From assembly GCA_025766275.1 (NCBI GenBank), contig JAFKAC010000001.1:930001-994000 (forward strand): a stretch of DNA of 64,000 bases. The letters run 5' to 3'. Positions 1 through 9,879 of the stretch are shown piece after piece; within the stretch, counting starts at the first letter, position 1, and the number at the start of each line of letters is the position of its first letter. Position numbers and translations under genes: made by a program. The notes below the pieces were generated by a model. That model was not told the origin of the DNA. It made no database searches and was given only the letters and a program-made list of their open reading frames with translations. Source of the stretch: Lactarius indigo (taxonomy: Eukaryota > Basidiomycota > Agaricomycetes > Russulales > Russulaceae).

Positions 1-212
1 CATTTCTAGATACATCGAGAATATAGGCCCTGACCCATCGACAAAGTTGGACACTCCGTGTGACGCCTGATTAGGCGCTGACTGGGGTGGGTACTGGTCA
101 CCGCCTATACACGCGGTTGGTGAGAACGATGAAAATACAATAAGTGGGGTCAGGTAGCTGTACCTATTCCTGCATTGCGTATGTCGCTAGCGTCGTGAGG
201 AGCCCTGGACAT
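1..212 (-). CDS. DUF6535 family membrane protein, 5' part only (array copy 0), cut by the window edge
   Basis: The ATG at 212-210 opens a 49-nt first exon (164-212) that ends in a GT donor. The next exon (77 to the window edge) begins after a CAG acceptor at 78-80 and encodes the family's N-terminal block, including NFVDGSGPIFSMYLEM. The phase matches across the 86-nt intron (78-163). The block is nearly identical to the equivalent exons of the other copies at 41.4, 46.3, 51.9, 54.6 and 59.1 kb, which supports the assignment. The membrane segments and the long C-terminal region lie left of the window. DUF6535 proteins are basidiomycete membrane proteins of unknown function. This copy shows that the tandem array extends to the left of the inserted transposon. 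Confidence 0.7.
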
Positions 213-831
213 TAAAGAATATGCGGTGGGGGTGGGGTGGAGGGCGTTGAGAGAGACTAGTTACCGCGCAGCGTTTCCGTTGGCGAGTTATAAAGCACCA
301 CGAGGCCATCCATCCATAGGGTCTATCGAACCCCACTTGCACAGTACACGAGGACTGCAACTTGTTCGATCTCACATGCTGGCCTCATGACCGGTCCCGT
401 CTCCAAAGCTTCTGCAGAAAACATTGATATCGAGCTCTGATTCCATATGTTCCAAGAAGGACCAAGAGAAATGCGCCAGCGCTCTCACCCCGTCTCATAT
501 CACAGTGACCTCTTGTCCCATGAAGTATTCCCTGGCCTCGTCTCACTCATGTCGACATCTCGCCTCATGCATGCCGCGCTCGAACGGTTGCCTAGCATCA
601 TTCATAACACTTCCAAACCCTAGTAGGCCCTGGGTCCTTCCCTCTCACACTTCACAACTCATTTGAGGCATTGGCCCATCGACGAACCACTCCAGACCCT
701 GTGTTGGCTTCAAAAAGCACGTGCACAAGTAAGTCTTGCGGAATTATTCCCCTCTACCCTGAAACGCACACTCCTTAGCTTGAGCGCCCGTCCATGTCCG
801 GAGCGGACACCAACATCCACACAGTGCCACA
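213..831. other. Intergenic module R of the array, left part (split by the transposon)
   Basis: No convincing gene. From about 520 the sequence resembles 34450-34700 and so represents the array's intergenic module R. The module is interrupted after 838 and resumes at 28913, beyond the right end of the DNA transposon. Short open frames here are not conserved between module copies. Confidence 0.5.
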
Positions 832-838
832 CCTCACT
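832..838 (+). repeat. Left target-site duplication of the Tnp2 transposon (CCTCACT)
   Basis: The heptamer CCTCACT directly precedes the left inverted repeat and recurs directly after the right one (28913-28919). A paralogous uninterrupted copy of this module near 34695 carries a single CACCTCACT at the equivalent place, as expected for an empty site. Confidence 0.8.
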
Positions 839-852
839 CTCAGTAAAAAAGG
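839..852 (+). repeat. Left terminal inverted repeat of the Tnp2 transposon
   Basis: CTCAGTAAAAAAGG is the exact reverse complement of 28899-28912. Homology outside the 14 bp breaks down quickly, but AGTC motifs follow on both sides. Confidence 0.8.
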
Positions 853-854
853 TT

Positions 855-1375
855 AGTCGGCTGTTGGTCGACCGTTTACCCCAAATAGTCATCGGGTAGT
901 CAACGCGACTAAAAAACGAATATTTGCAAGAATTGTGAGTTTTGGTGACTAAGGATCGACTACGAATAGCTAGGTTGAGGGGTTTTGCCGAAGTCGAGCA
1001 AAGTCGACGCATGGGCAATCTGAGTCGTCCGACGTCAATTTTAGTCATTGGGGGACAAATTCGTAGTCGTTCTTGGTCCAATCTAGGTCAACCAACAGTC
1101 ACATCAAGTCGATTATGGCTAAATACGTAGTCAATCTCAGTCACCCAAAGTCCGATTCAAGTCGTTCCCAGTTCCGAAAAGTCACATCAAGTCATTGATG
1201 TACAATCCATAGTCGGTTGCAGTCGTCATCAAGTCGTTTTTCTAGTCGTTATTGGTCAAACTTAGTCATCCCGCGTACTTTTTATGCATTTCGCAGTCAA
1301 ATTTTTATTCATTTAGTAGTCACGCCAGGTCGAGGGGGAGTCGTATCAAGTCGTGTATGTACGTCGGAAAGTCCA
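855..1375 (+). repeat. AGTC-rich subterminal array, left end
   Basis: I count about 26 copies of AGTC in roughly 520 bp, against about 2 expected by chance. They are spaced irregularly by some 10-30 bp and often followed by G or A. The copies are almost all in one orientation. The mirror-image array lies inside the right inverted repeat. Subterminal arrays of short motifs bound by an element-encoded protein are known in CACTA-type elements such as En/Spm. That these motifs are binding sites is inference. Confidence 0.75.
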
Positions 1376-1483
1376 AATATTAGAAAAAAAAACCCCTCAA
1401 CCGAATATGAGCGAGAGCATGCCGGGATCAAGGGCAGTTGTAGCTGCCCGCGCGCAGCAGTGTATTCGATGGGCATACGCTAG
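1376..1483. other. 3' flank of the nine-exon transposon gene
   Basis: Noncoding interval between the AGTC array and the stop codon of the minus-strand gene. It presumably holds that gene's 3' end. No feature is recognised. Confidence 0.3.
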
Positions 1484-4244
1484 TCACGCAGCGAGTGGCT
1501 TTGGTGGCCCTTTTTTCGCCTTGCGCTGGCAACAGTAAGTCAGAGTTGAATGCTACGGACAATGAGGATCTTACCTTCTCGATGATTTCCTTGACGGTCG
1601 ACTCGGAAATGTGTGCTAACTCGGGGGACTTGACGATGGCATCGACGAGATCTGCCCAGGCTATAGTTAATATTACTGGGCTTAGAACACACGACATACC
1701 GTCCTTCCGCTTCCACTTCGGGGCGCTAAGCTTGTTGTCGCCGAACCAGGCCAGGAGCTCCGAGACTTGAAGGAGCTTGAGCGACGCGGCACTTGCTTGA
1801 GCACCCTAGAGGCGGTGGGTGGGAGAGGGTATAACTACAAACACCGACGCACCTCATCTAGCCCCACGGAAGGCTCTGTGGGTTCTGTGGTGGCGGGGGG
1901 CTGGGTGGTAGAGTCGGTTCCTGTAGGAACCTCGGGGATTTTGCTTGCGGCAACATCGGCGGGAAGAGCTGGCCGCTTGATCCTAATCACAGGCCCACGC
2001 GGTGGAGGTGACATTGCAACGTCGCGATACGAAGGAGTGGTGGGAAGTGGGACACGATTTTGAGAAGAAGTGAACACCTAAGATAGGTTAAAAAAAAACA
2101 GGGAAAGTGTATTGAATACGTACCCCGCCAGCGCCAACCCAGCAACTCTCGAGACACTCGAGAATCTTCTCGAGGTACGCATCGCTGATGAACCCACTCG
2201 TCTTCGGCATTCCGGCGTTCGAGCACATCGATCTTGCTTCTTGGCACGTCTTGATGGCGGCTGCCACGAGCTTGAAGGCAGTAGCGACGCTGCCAACCTT
2301 CTCCCAACTGGTAAGCGAGGATGCCGGGCTGATACCACCCGCCGTGAACTGGTAATGCCCCCAGCCTTGGCACATGTTGTCCTCGTCAATGTCGGGTGAA
2401 CACGGGTCCGTGAATTGGACACGCTCGAGGAGCGTCGCGACTTGCTCGGAAGGTTTGCCTTCCTTGAACGACGACTGCGCACTCATGGAGTAAAGAAGAC
2501 GGGGGGCGTTTGTTAGGGAAGGGAATTCGGATGTGAGGGTCGCTGTGAAGACGCAGTCAGTGGGAGCGTAAGTGCAGAGCGTTTCGACTCACCAACGAGG
2601 TTGTCGACTGGGAACACAACTTCATATCAGTATGCTGTAAGTGTACACGTGAGAGACGCACCCGATGGATCAACGTGAAGAAGACGAAGACTCGTTGGCG
2701 CAGGTTCCGCACAAGTCATCTTGGTGCGGTTGAGGAACGTGGGAGTGATCTTGCGTGCAGCAGGACGTTGGTTCTCTGTGCACAAGTACCACGTCAGCGG
2801 GTTTGGACGTTGTTGAGTAGAGTACTCACGGTTTAAGGGCCCTCTAGAGCCTATAGTCTTCTGTCCGGAAACCGCTGGCACGTGGTTGTCTTTGTTGCGC
2901 TTTTGGGCGTGCGATGCCGAAGGTGATTTGGGGCCGGGGCTCAACTCAAGAGCCCGCTTCGTCAGATTCATGGGCGCCACCTCCTGAATTTGTGGGACGA
3001 ACGCAGTCGGTGGCTCCAGGGACAGGTTGGACTGTGGGGATGTGGCAGGCGCGGCGTTCATCGCTGCCATGGCTTTCTCTTTACTTCGCCGCAGAAAGAC
3101 CTGAGTAATAAAGGCGTCAGCTTTCCAATGAGCCGAGCACAAGCGAAGGAGCTTTTGCTCTGCTTCAAGGTCAAGCACAGCTCGATAATGTTCAGCCGTG
3201 AAGTATTTCTTGATGAAGGTCTTGGTCCGCGCCTTGGGGGCGCCAGCACAGGCTGAACGGGGGTCCGAGTTGACGAAATTGATGAGCTTCTGAACGATCA
3301 TTTCCGCCGAGCGTCGCATGTTTGAGAGTTCAGCATTTGAGATCTTTGTACCATTCGGGCGGCGGATAGCAAGGCTCAATTTCGGTCGACTCTTGTTTTT
3401 GTCTGTGATGATATCTCCCTGCGACTTGTCGGTTTCACAATCTTCGAAGTCCCAAAGCACTGTTTTCGGAAGAAATTCTGGGCGCATGGGCGGCGGCTCC
3501 ACGCTTTCCAGAAGATCCTCGATGGCCTTGTCTTTCATGACGTCGGTTCATGTTTGTTGAGATGCAGAATCGCTCGGCCCCAATGATGATGCGCGAGAGT
3601 CCGCGCCACGAGAGTCCGCGCGGCAAGAATTTACACTGCGGGGTACCGCTGTCATGGGATTGAGTCAGCGATCATCCGGGTTTGAAAGCAGATTACCACG
3701 CACCTTGGTATATGTCAGAGCCCAAGCTTTCGCTCTTCGCGGTACGAAACTCCGCGAGCTCTCGTTCTACGTACGTGGTAAGGATGGAAGCCAAGTGGTC
3801 GTGATCTCGGCGCAGCTTGCGGTATTGAGGGTTATGAAGGAGTTCCGAGTCGGTGAGTGCCGCAATGGCATCAGGAGGGAGCCTTAACTGCCTTGCCAAT
3901 GGAGCCGAACCAAGAGAGGTCTTGCGTGAAAATGAAGGGGCCGTTGAAGGATGAAGACTGGAGCGCAATGTCGAGCCTGACATGTGAGAACGTGGAGGAG
4001 GGAAAGCAGCAGCCGCAGAGAAGTCGAGGTCAGTGTCAACGGTCGAGCGTCGTGCGGAAAAGTCAATTGGGGGTCTTGACCTCAGTGGGGGTTTCGGCAT
4101 GTACTGGATGCCCAACCCGTTGTCGTCCTCGTCATCACCGTTGGGTACCGAGCCTGAGTCCGGTGGGAAGAGTCCTGGAGGGGTATCGTCAATCAGATCA
4201 AAGTCGTCGTCAAAGTCGTCGTCAAGATTCTCAAAGTCAGACAT
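1484..4244 (-). pseudogene. Nine-exon accessory gene of the Tnp2 transposon, function unknown, with one in-frame TGA
   Basis: Exons on the minus strand, in transcription order: 4244-3704, 3648-2830, 2775-2662, 2607-2593 (a 15-nt microexon), 2542-2124, 2077-1853, 1805-1700, 1651-1575 and 1519-1484. All introns are 46-55 nt with GT and AG ends, and all phases agree, giving 2352 nt (783 residues) ending in TGA at 1486-1484. The only defect is an in-frame TGA at 3550-3548 in exon 2, which a single C-to-T change from CGA would explain. The N-terminus is acidic (FENLDDDFDDDFD); a charged Tyr/Leu-rich stretch follows, then a Lys/Ser/Pro-rich middle. The C-terminal part contains the motif WGHYQFTAGG. 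It resembles hypothetical proteins that recur in Agaricomycete genomes; I know no function. Its position divergent from the transposase suggests a second transposon protein, perhaps one that binds the AGTC motifs (inference). Alternatively it could be three separate short genes, but the uninterrupted phase argues for one. Confidence 0.65.
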
Positions 4245-4432
4245 CGGGAGGCGAGACAACTGTGCAAGCGTATAGAGACGGAAGAAAAAAAAGTAGACGC
4301 GAACCCGAACGTGAGCATAAGTAGAATGAACACGTGCCGTTCCCATACTCCGCACCTAAGTCCGCTTGTCCTTGTCCTCGCGTTGCCCTCACGCCCACAC
4401 AAATATACCGTACTCTCACCAACTGTGAAGCT
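4245..4432. promoter_or_regulatory. Divergent promoter interval of the Tnp2 transposon
   Basis: This 188-bp gap separates the start codons of the nine-exon gene (minus) and the transposase (plus), so both promoters must lie here or overlap the flanking first exons. No clear TATA box is seen. Confidence 0.5.
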
Positions 4433-4579
4433 ATGATGCCTCAAGCTGCTTCAAGATACACCTGCCCATGTTCTAAGTGCTATGGGAGCTCAAAAAGTGT
4501 TACCAAACGCACGATTGAGGCCCATTTGCGGCAAGATCAACTCGTTCTACAGTCCCTCCCACCTGATGCAGATTCCGCC

Positions 4580-4584
4580 CATCT
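4580..4584 (+). repeat. Left target-site duplication of element A (CATCT)
   Basis: CATCT directly precedes the left LTR and recurs at 22239-22243 directly after the right LTR. It lies within the transposase's first exon. Confidence 0.9.
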
Positions 4585-5102
4585 TGTAACGTCGTCACGA
4601 CGTTAGCTCGACTTGAGCGCGAATGGCAGTAACGACTTAGCCGTATATCGAAGCGTTGACTTGAAGACGCGAAGGTCCAAGCTTCTGTCCTAGTGAATGC
4701 GCGGAGGCACACCGACAGATCTTTCACTGTGTTGCTCACGAACGGAGTCGGAGTCTCTATCAAAAGGCAGGGAAAGGAGAAATAGAAGTGACGATTTAAG
4801 AAGACCAAGATGGCGTATCTTGGTCTTCACAAGACAGTTTAAATACAAGTCGAGCAGGCTTAGAAGCGCTGCTATGAGTCGTCGTAGGTAGCGTCCAACG
4901 TATCGCGTAAGTATCTCAAACCGAATACCACTACTACCAGTATTAGTGGCGTCCGTCATCAGTCAGCTATCGTATCGTATCTCCTATCGCACTACCGTAT
5001 CACCGTGGTTAAGTCCGCAACTAATCTACCTTACCGCCGTAGTTGCAACCGGTACAGTAAGGGTAGCCATACAACCAAGTCCGTACGAGTCGAAACGTGA
5101 CA
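4585..5102 (-). repeat. 3' LTR of element A
   Basis: 518 bp, starts TGTAACGTCG and ends AACGTGACA on the plus strand, matching 21721-22238. A TATTTAAA box on the minus strand (near 4838-4845) and a hairpin of 11-bp arms (4801-4811 and 4817-4827) with a 5-nt loop lie inside. Confidence 0.93.
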
Positions 5103-5116
5103 TCACCCTCTTTTTT
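5103..5116 (-). other. Polypurine tract of element A
   Basis: On the minus strand the 14 nt before the 3' LTR read AAAAAAGAGGGTGA, an almost pure purine run in the position of the plus-strand primer. Confidence 0.7.
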
Positions 5117-5133
5117 AGCGTGAGACCCCAGAC

Positions 5134-8100
5134 TCACCGAAAGTCTCTAGCCGGCCAGTCCCTCTGTTCGTCGGCGATGCGCTCCAGTGCGGTGGCGTGC
5201 TCCAATCTGTAGATGGAGTCTTGACAATCGCTTTGCGCGCACGCAATCATGTCCCGCAGCTGCGCCACCCTCGCCCAAAGTCGTTCCAGCTCGAAGCTGG
5301 CCGCGCGGTAGCGCGTGACCTCCGCGGTGAGTGTCTCGTCGTTGATACGGTTGAGGGCGCGGTCAGTGATCCTGTCCGCGGCGAAGATGACGAGGTCTTC
5401 GTGGGGGTACGTGGGGCGCAGCGCGGCGCTGACGTGAGGTTCGGCGTAGAGTGGCTTACCATATAGGTGGGGAGAGCCCGGTATGACTCCCAATATGAGG
5501 GGGTCCGCCCCTCCGATGAGTTGGACGTGCGATGCGTCCCTCTCTACTCCGTCGGGCCCGGTGATGGGGTATGGAATGTGATGGGGTCGTCGATTTGCCC
5601 GGAACCCTTCAGGCGCAATAATGTGCGCGGGGTCGTCAGCGGTGGTGAACGGGTGGTGATCGGCGGCGCCTGGTACACGCACACGTCCTCGGTACATGGC
5701 AGACCCGTCAGAGTTGACGAGCCAGGGTGTGATGCGGGGATTAGTAGGGTCGCTTTTCGTTCGAAGGAAGGTGTGCCGTGCCGGGTAGTAATTGTCGTCG
5801 TCATGGCCAGCCTCAGCAGCCTCCATCGCTGCCGCCGCTCGCGCATCTCTCTCAGTCGGGCCGCGGCTGAGTCTAGCTGTTCCTTCTGCCACTCCGCTGC
5901 TACTCTCCTCCAGCCGTCCAGCTCGTACTCCAGGAGAGCTTGAACGCTCGTCGTTGCGCGGGAAAACTCCGCGAACGCCGACGAGGTCGTCGCTTGGGGG
6001 GATGGCCGCGATGGGTTCGCGTTCCCCGTGTTCGTCACGGAAGACGTGGACGACGGCGGATTCGTCGTCGGGCTGTTGCGTGGGGTCGGGGAATCGGGCA
6101 AGGACGTTTGCCCATTCTTGTGCGGTGATGCGGCCCTCTGGCTCGCCGACAGGTGTGTATGGGGTGATTTGGGTGTTGGGAATCTCGGTGTCGTCGTCTT
6201 CAGCCAGGAGGGCCCGAGCGTCTTCCGCAAGGGAGTCGAGGAGGATCGCTTGGGTGACATGTCGCAGAGGGGAAGTGGGCATGAGAGTGGAGATGGTAGA
6301 GCGAAGGAATAGGGGACGACTTTCCTCTGTGCGGGCAAATCCCCTTTTAACTGTTACTCCGTGCGCTTGTGCTTCCTGATATAGGCGGAGCGCTTCCGGT
6401 GCGAAGATGTCATTTTTGTTGACCCACTGATTCTCCGAGTCCGGATACCCCTTCCATTTGACGAGGTACTGGAGTCGTCTTCCCCTGCCGAAGTGCCGGG
6501 AGTCCAGAATGGCCTCGACTTCGTATTCTTCTTCCCCGTCGACTAGCTCGGGCGGCGGTCGTGTGAAATTCTCTCCATGGAGGGTCGTTTGTTTATATGG
6601 TGTGAGAAGATCGATGTGGAACACTGAGTGAATGCTCCACTGCGTGGGAAGTTCCAACCGATAATTGTAAGGGGACATCACCTGTGTCACCCGAAAGGGT
6701 CCGTGGCGTCGCGCCGCTAATTTCGCCGTGGGCTGATTGGTGCAAAGGTGCTTGCCTTCTAGCCACACAAGATCCCCAATTTTGAACTTGGGCGTATCTT
6801 TGTTGCGGACCCATGCTTCTTGTGCCTTCTTCATGAGTCGTTGGGCGTCTTCTCTCGCTTCTTTTAGTTGTGTTAGCCGTCTCGTGACCTGAGGAAGGGG
6901 GGATGGCTTGTCAGTCCAGTCCGCTTGCGGGTTGTATCCCATCAGAAGCTGAAAAGGCGATTGCCTCGTGTGCTCATGAGGCCAGTTGTTGTGCGCGAAT
7001 TCAGCGATTGGTAGATAAGCGACCCAGTTGTCCTGTCGCTCATTTACCCAGAAGCGCAGGTATTGTTCCAGCCATTGGTTGGTGCGTTCGGACTGTCTGT
7101 CGGTGCGTGGATGGTACGCCGTTGATATGTTCTGCTGGATGCCTAAAATATGGCACACTTCCCTGGTGAACTTTGACGCGAACCGGGGGTCTCGATCGCT
7201 GATACATTTGCGAGGTAATCCGAAACGCTTAAACACGTGAGCGACGTACAGGGCTGCCGTTTCTTCCGCGGTTATCTCTTCTCGACAAGGGATAAAGATT
7301 GAGGCCTTGCTGCAGTCGTGATCTGTGACCGTCAGTATGCTGTTGTACCCTTTCGACAGTGGAAGTTTGGTGATGAAATCTATGGCGACCGTCTGGAAAG
7401 GGGTCGCCTCCAGTTCTGGCGTGATAGGATGTAGCGCGGCCCGTATGGGCCTTGTGTTGACCTTGTTTCTCTGGCATTCCGCGCAGCCCTGCACGTATTC
7501 ATATACATCTTTCCGTAGTCGCGGCCACCAGTAATGTCGTTCCAGAATTCGTTGCGTCCTCGCGATACCGGGATGCCCGTGTATCGGCAGGTCGTGGTGG
7601 TCGTGTATTAGCACCCGGTATGTGGATGCAGGCCCAGTTATTACGAACCTGCCGTCCTTATACCACTCTCCGTCTATCTTCTTGAGGCGGTGGGGGTCTA
7701 CCCACATCTTAATTACCTCGTCGTCTTGTTGGTGTCTTGGTTGCAGTAAATTTGGGTTTGTCATGAAGGTTCGTGCGGTGTTGAGGGTTCTTACGAAGAC
7801 TTCGGGCGGTAGGACCACGACTTCGCTGTTGTCGCTTACCCCTTGGTCGTAGTCTGGGCGTCTCGAAAGCGCATCTGCCCTACCGTTGTTCTTCCCCTTG
7901 ATGTGGTGAATCTCGAAATCGTACTCCGAGAGTTCGAGCACTTCCCTTGCAACTCGTCTACTAATCTTTTGTGGTGATTTCCAGTATTGCAGGTTGAGGT
8001 GATCCGAGTATATTTTGATTTTGTGTGGTGCTCCAGCAAGCAGCGGTCTCCAATTCCGTAGTGCCTTGACTATTGCGAGCAGCTCTAGGTCGTAAATGTC

Positions 8101-9879
8101 GTAGTTTCGCTCCGCTTCTGAAAGCGTGGCGGAGTAGTAGCCTATAGGATGTCGCTTTCCGTCAGACTTTCTTTGTAATAGTACGGCTCCCACCGCGTAT
8201 CCGGAGGCGTCAACCTCTAATTCGAACGGGTCTTGAAGGACCGGGTGTGCCAGCACCGGTTCTTCCGTTACTAGGCGTTTGAGGGTATTGAATGCTTTCT
8301 CTTCCTTGTCCGTCCACCTCCATTCTTCATCTTTTCGCGTCAGTTTGGTGAGTGGTTTTGCATGGTTTGCGAAGCCGCGGATGAAGAGTCGGTAAAAGTT
8401 GCAAAAGCCGAGGAATGAGCGAACGTCTTTGACCTTCGTTGGCGTTGGCCAGTCTTTGATGCCTTGAACTTTTACGGGGTCCATTCGGGTCACCCCCCTC
8501 TCAAGGATTACCCCCAGGTAATCCATCCGTGGCTGATGGAATAGGCACTTCTCGAGCTTGAAGTAGAGGTCGTGTTCCCGTGCGACGCTGAGAACATCGC
8601 GCACCGCGCTGATATGGGCTGGCAAATCGTGATCAAAATGAGTGGCGATCCCAATATCGTCCATGTAGACACGTATCGTTGTCCCCAAATGCTCGTGCTT
8701 CGCAATCGTGTCGCGATAAATGTGATTCATCATCGCCTGGAAGGTTGCAGGGGAGTTGGTGAGGCCAAAGAACATGACGGTGGGTTCGAAGAGGCCGAAT
8801 TTGGTCTTGAATGCCGCCTTCTCCTGGTCGCCGTCGCAAATGCGGATATTGTTGTAGCCCCAGCGAATGTCAAGTTTCGTGTAAATGTGTGCGTTGCTGA
8901 GGTCTAGGATAAGGTCTTGGATCAGGGGCAGCGGGTACTGGTTGCGTATTGTATGGGAGTTGATAACACGATAGTCCTGTACCGGGCGTAGTTTTCCGTC
9001 CTTCTTTTTGATAAAAAAGAAGGATGAGGCGTACGGGGACATAGATGGGCGTAGATACCCTTGCTTCAATTTTTCATCAAGAAAATCCTTTAATTCACTT
9101 TCCTCCTTTTGTGTCATCGGGTATACTTTGCAGTCGATCGCGGCTGGCGCCGAAGGTTTGAAGTCGATGGCGTGATCCCATGGTCGGGACGGAGGGAAAC
9201 GATGCGAGGCCTGCTCGTCGAATAGTGTGCTGAATTCAGCGTATACTGGGGGCAGCACGGCTGCCTTTTGCTGTTGTTTCGCGGATATGGCCAACTCTGT
9301 CGAAGTAGTGGCGCGGACGAATGTTGACTTGTCTTCTAGTTCTTGAACGATTGCTTCCTTTTCTGCGACGATTAGGGCCCGTATAGTGGGCGTCGTGAGT
9401 AGCTGTTCGGTAGTAGCCAGAACTACCGGTTGCATGTCCGGATGCATGGTTGCCGTTGCCCAACTGATTGTGGGCTCGAAGGCGCTCAGCCAAGGATATC
9501 CTAGTACCATGTCTTCGCTGCCTAGATTGGTTACCAAGAAGGTCATCTTCTTGATCTGTCCGCGTGTTTTTACTTCAAGGTTAACATAATGAGTGATTAA
9601 CCCAGCTTTGTTTTCCGTATTATCTATGTTCCATATTTTGCGAGGTGTCTCTAATGGCTGTATCGGGACTCCGGCCCGTGTTGCCATTCCTGGTTTGATG
9701 AAGTTGTCGGTGGCTCCGGAGTCCACCAATGCATTTGTTTCAGTCGTTCGGTAATTCGTATGGACAGTCACTGGAATTCGCAGAGATCGGTAGCGCGTTG
9801 TCACAATTACAGAATTACATTGTAAGGCCCTCACCCAGACTGACGGGTTCAGGCGCCCTGAAAACCCTCCTTTCCCCAC
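5134..9879 (-). CDS. pol: Element A Pol: protease, reverse transcriptase, RNase H, integrase, chromodomain and a long C-terminal tail
   Basis: One open frame of 1581 codons in the -1 frame relative to Gag, overlapping it by 31 nt. The 5' end is therefore a frameshift junction, not an independent start. Order of domains: aspartic protease (VDSGATDNF, residues 52-60); reverse transcriptase with YMDD at 405-408; RNase H (VDASG near 556, SDHLNL near 625); integrase zinc finger (His near 767-769, Cys 799 and 802); integrase core with Asp834, Asp895 and Glu931 in D-x35-E spacing; chromodomain about 1114-1170 (LVKWKGYPDSENQW). Beyond it is a further 400 residues of low-complexity and then charged, possibly coiled-coil sequence with no domain I recognise. 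No internal stop is present, so the element may be active. The chromodomain probably guides integration to marked chromatin, as known for chromoviruses. Confidence 0.93.
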   Translation of the reverse strand: MGKGGFSGRLNPSVWVRALQCNSVIVTTRYRSLRIPVTVHTNYRTTETNALVDSGATDNFIKPGMATRAGVPIQPLETPRKIWNIDNTENKAGLITHYVNLEVKTRGQIKKMTFLVTNLGSEDMVLGYPWLSAFEPTISWATATMHPDMQPVVLATTEQLLTTPTIRALIVAEKEAIVQELEDKSTFVRATTSTELAISAKQQQKAAVLPPVYAEFSTLFDEQASHRFPPSRPWDHAIDFKPSAPAAIDCKVYPMTQKEESELKDFLDEKLKQGYLRPSMSPYASSFFFIKKKDGKLRPVQDYRVINSHTIRNQYPLPLIQDLILDLSNAHIYTKLDIRWGYNNIRICDGDQEKAAFKTKFGLFEPTVMFFGLTNSPATFQAMMNHIYRDTIAKHEHLGTTIRVYMDDIGIATHFDHDLPAHISAVRDVLSVAREHDLYFKLEKCLFHQPRMDYLGVILERGVTRMDPVKVQGIKDWPTPTKVKDVRSFLGFCNFYRLFIRGFANHAKPLTKLTRKDEEWRWTDKEEKAFNTLKRLVTEEPVLAHPVLQDPFELEVDASGYAVGAVLLQRKSDGKRHPIGYYSATLSEAERNYDIYDLELLAIVKALRNWRPLLAGAPHKIKIYSDHLNLQYWKSPQKISRRVAREVLELSEYDFEIHHIKGKNNGRADALSRRPDYDQGVSDNSEVVVLPPEVFVRTLNTARTFMTNPNLLQPRHQQDDEVIKMWVDPHRLKKIDGEWYKDGRFVITGPASTYRVLIHDHHDLPIHGHPGIARTQRILERHYWWPRLRKDVYEYVQGCAECQRNKVNTRPIRAALHPITPELEATPFQTVAIDFITKLPLSKGYNSILTVTDHDCSKASIFIPCREEITAEETAALYVAHVFKRFGLPRKCISDRDPRFASKFTREVCHILGIQQNISTAYHPRTDRQSERTNQWLEQYLRFWVNERQDNWVAYLPIAEFAHNNWPHEHTRQSPFQLLMGYNPQADWTDKPSPLPQVTRRLTQLKEAREDAQRLMKKAQEAWVRNKDTPKFKIGDLVWLEGKHLCTNQPTAKLAARRHGPFRVTQVMSPYNYRLELPTQWSIHSVFHIDLLTPYKQTTLHGENFTRPPPELVDGEEEYEVEAILDSRHFGRGRRLQYLVKWKGYPDSENQWVNKNDIFAPEALRLYQEAQAHGVTVKRGFARTEESRPLFLRSTISTLMPTSPLRHVTQAILLDSLAEDARALLAEDDDTEIPNTQITPYTPVGEPEGRITAQEWANVLARFPDPTQQPDDESAVVHVFRDEHGEREPIAAIPPSDDLVGVRGVFPRNDERSSSPGVRAGRLEESSSGVAEGTARLSRGPTERDARAAAAMEAAEAGHDDDNYYPARHTFLRTKSDPTNPRITPWLVNSDGSAMYRGRVRVPGAADHHPFTTADDPAHIIAPEGFRANRRPHHIPYPITGPDGVERDASHVQLIGGADPLILGVIPGSPHLYGKPLYAEPHVSAALRPTYPHEDLVIFAADRITDRALNRINDETLTAEVTRYRAASFELERLWARVAQLRDMIACAQSDCQDSIYRLEHATALERIADEQRDWPARDFR

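Noticed and set aside
2627..3538. Three independent minus-strand genes at 1484-2486, 2627-3538 and 3704-4244
   Set aside because: GT-AG introns with unbroken phases link them, and the start codons of the inner two lie in frame with upstream exons. One gene with one stop is simpler, though not proven.
4697..4891. Short plus-strand frames inside the LTRs of element A (also at 21833-22027)
   Set aside because: Identical because the LTRs are duplicates; antisense to the element and without protein features.
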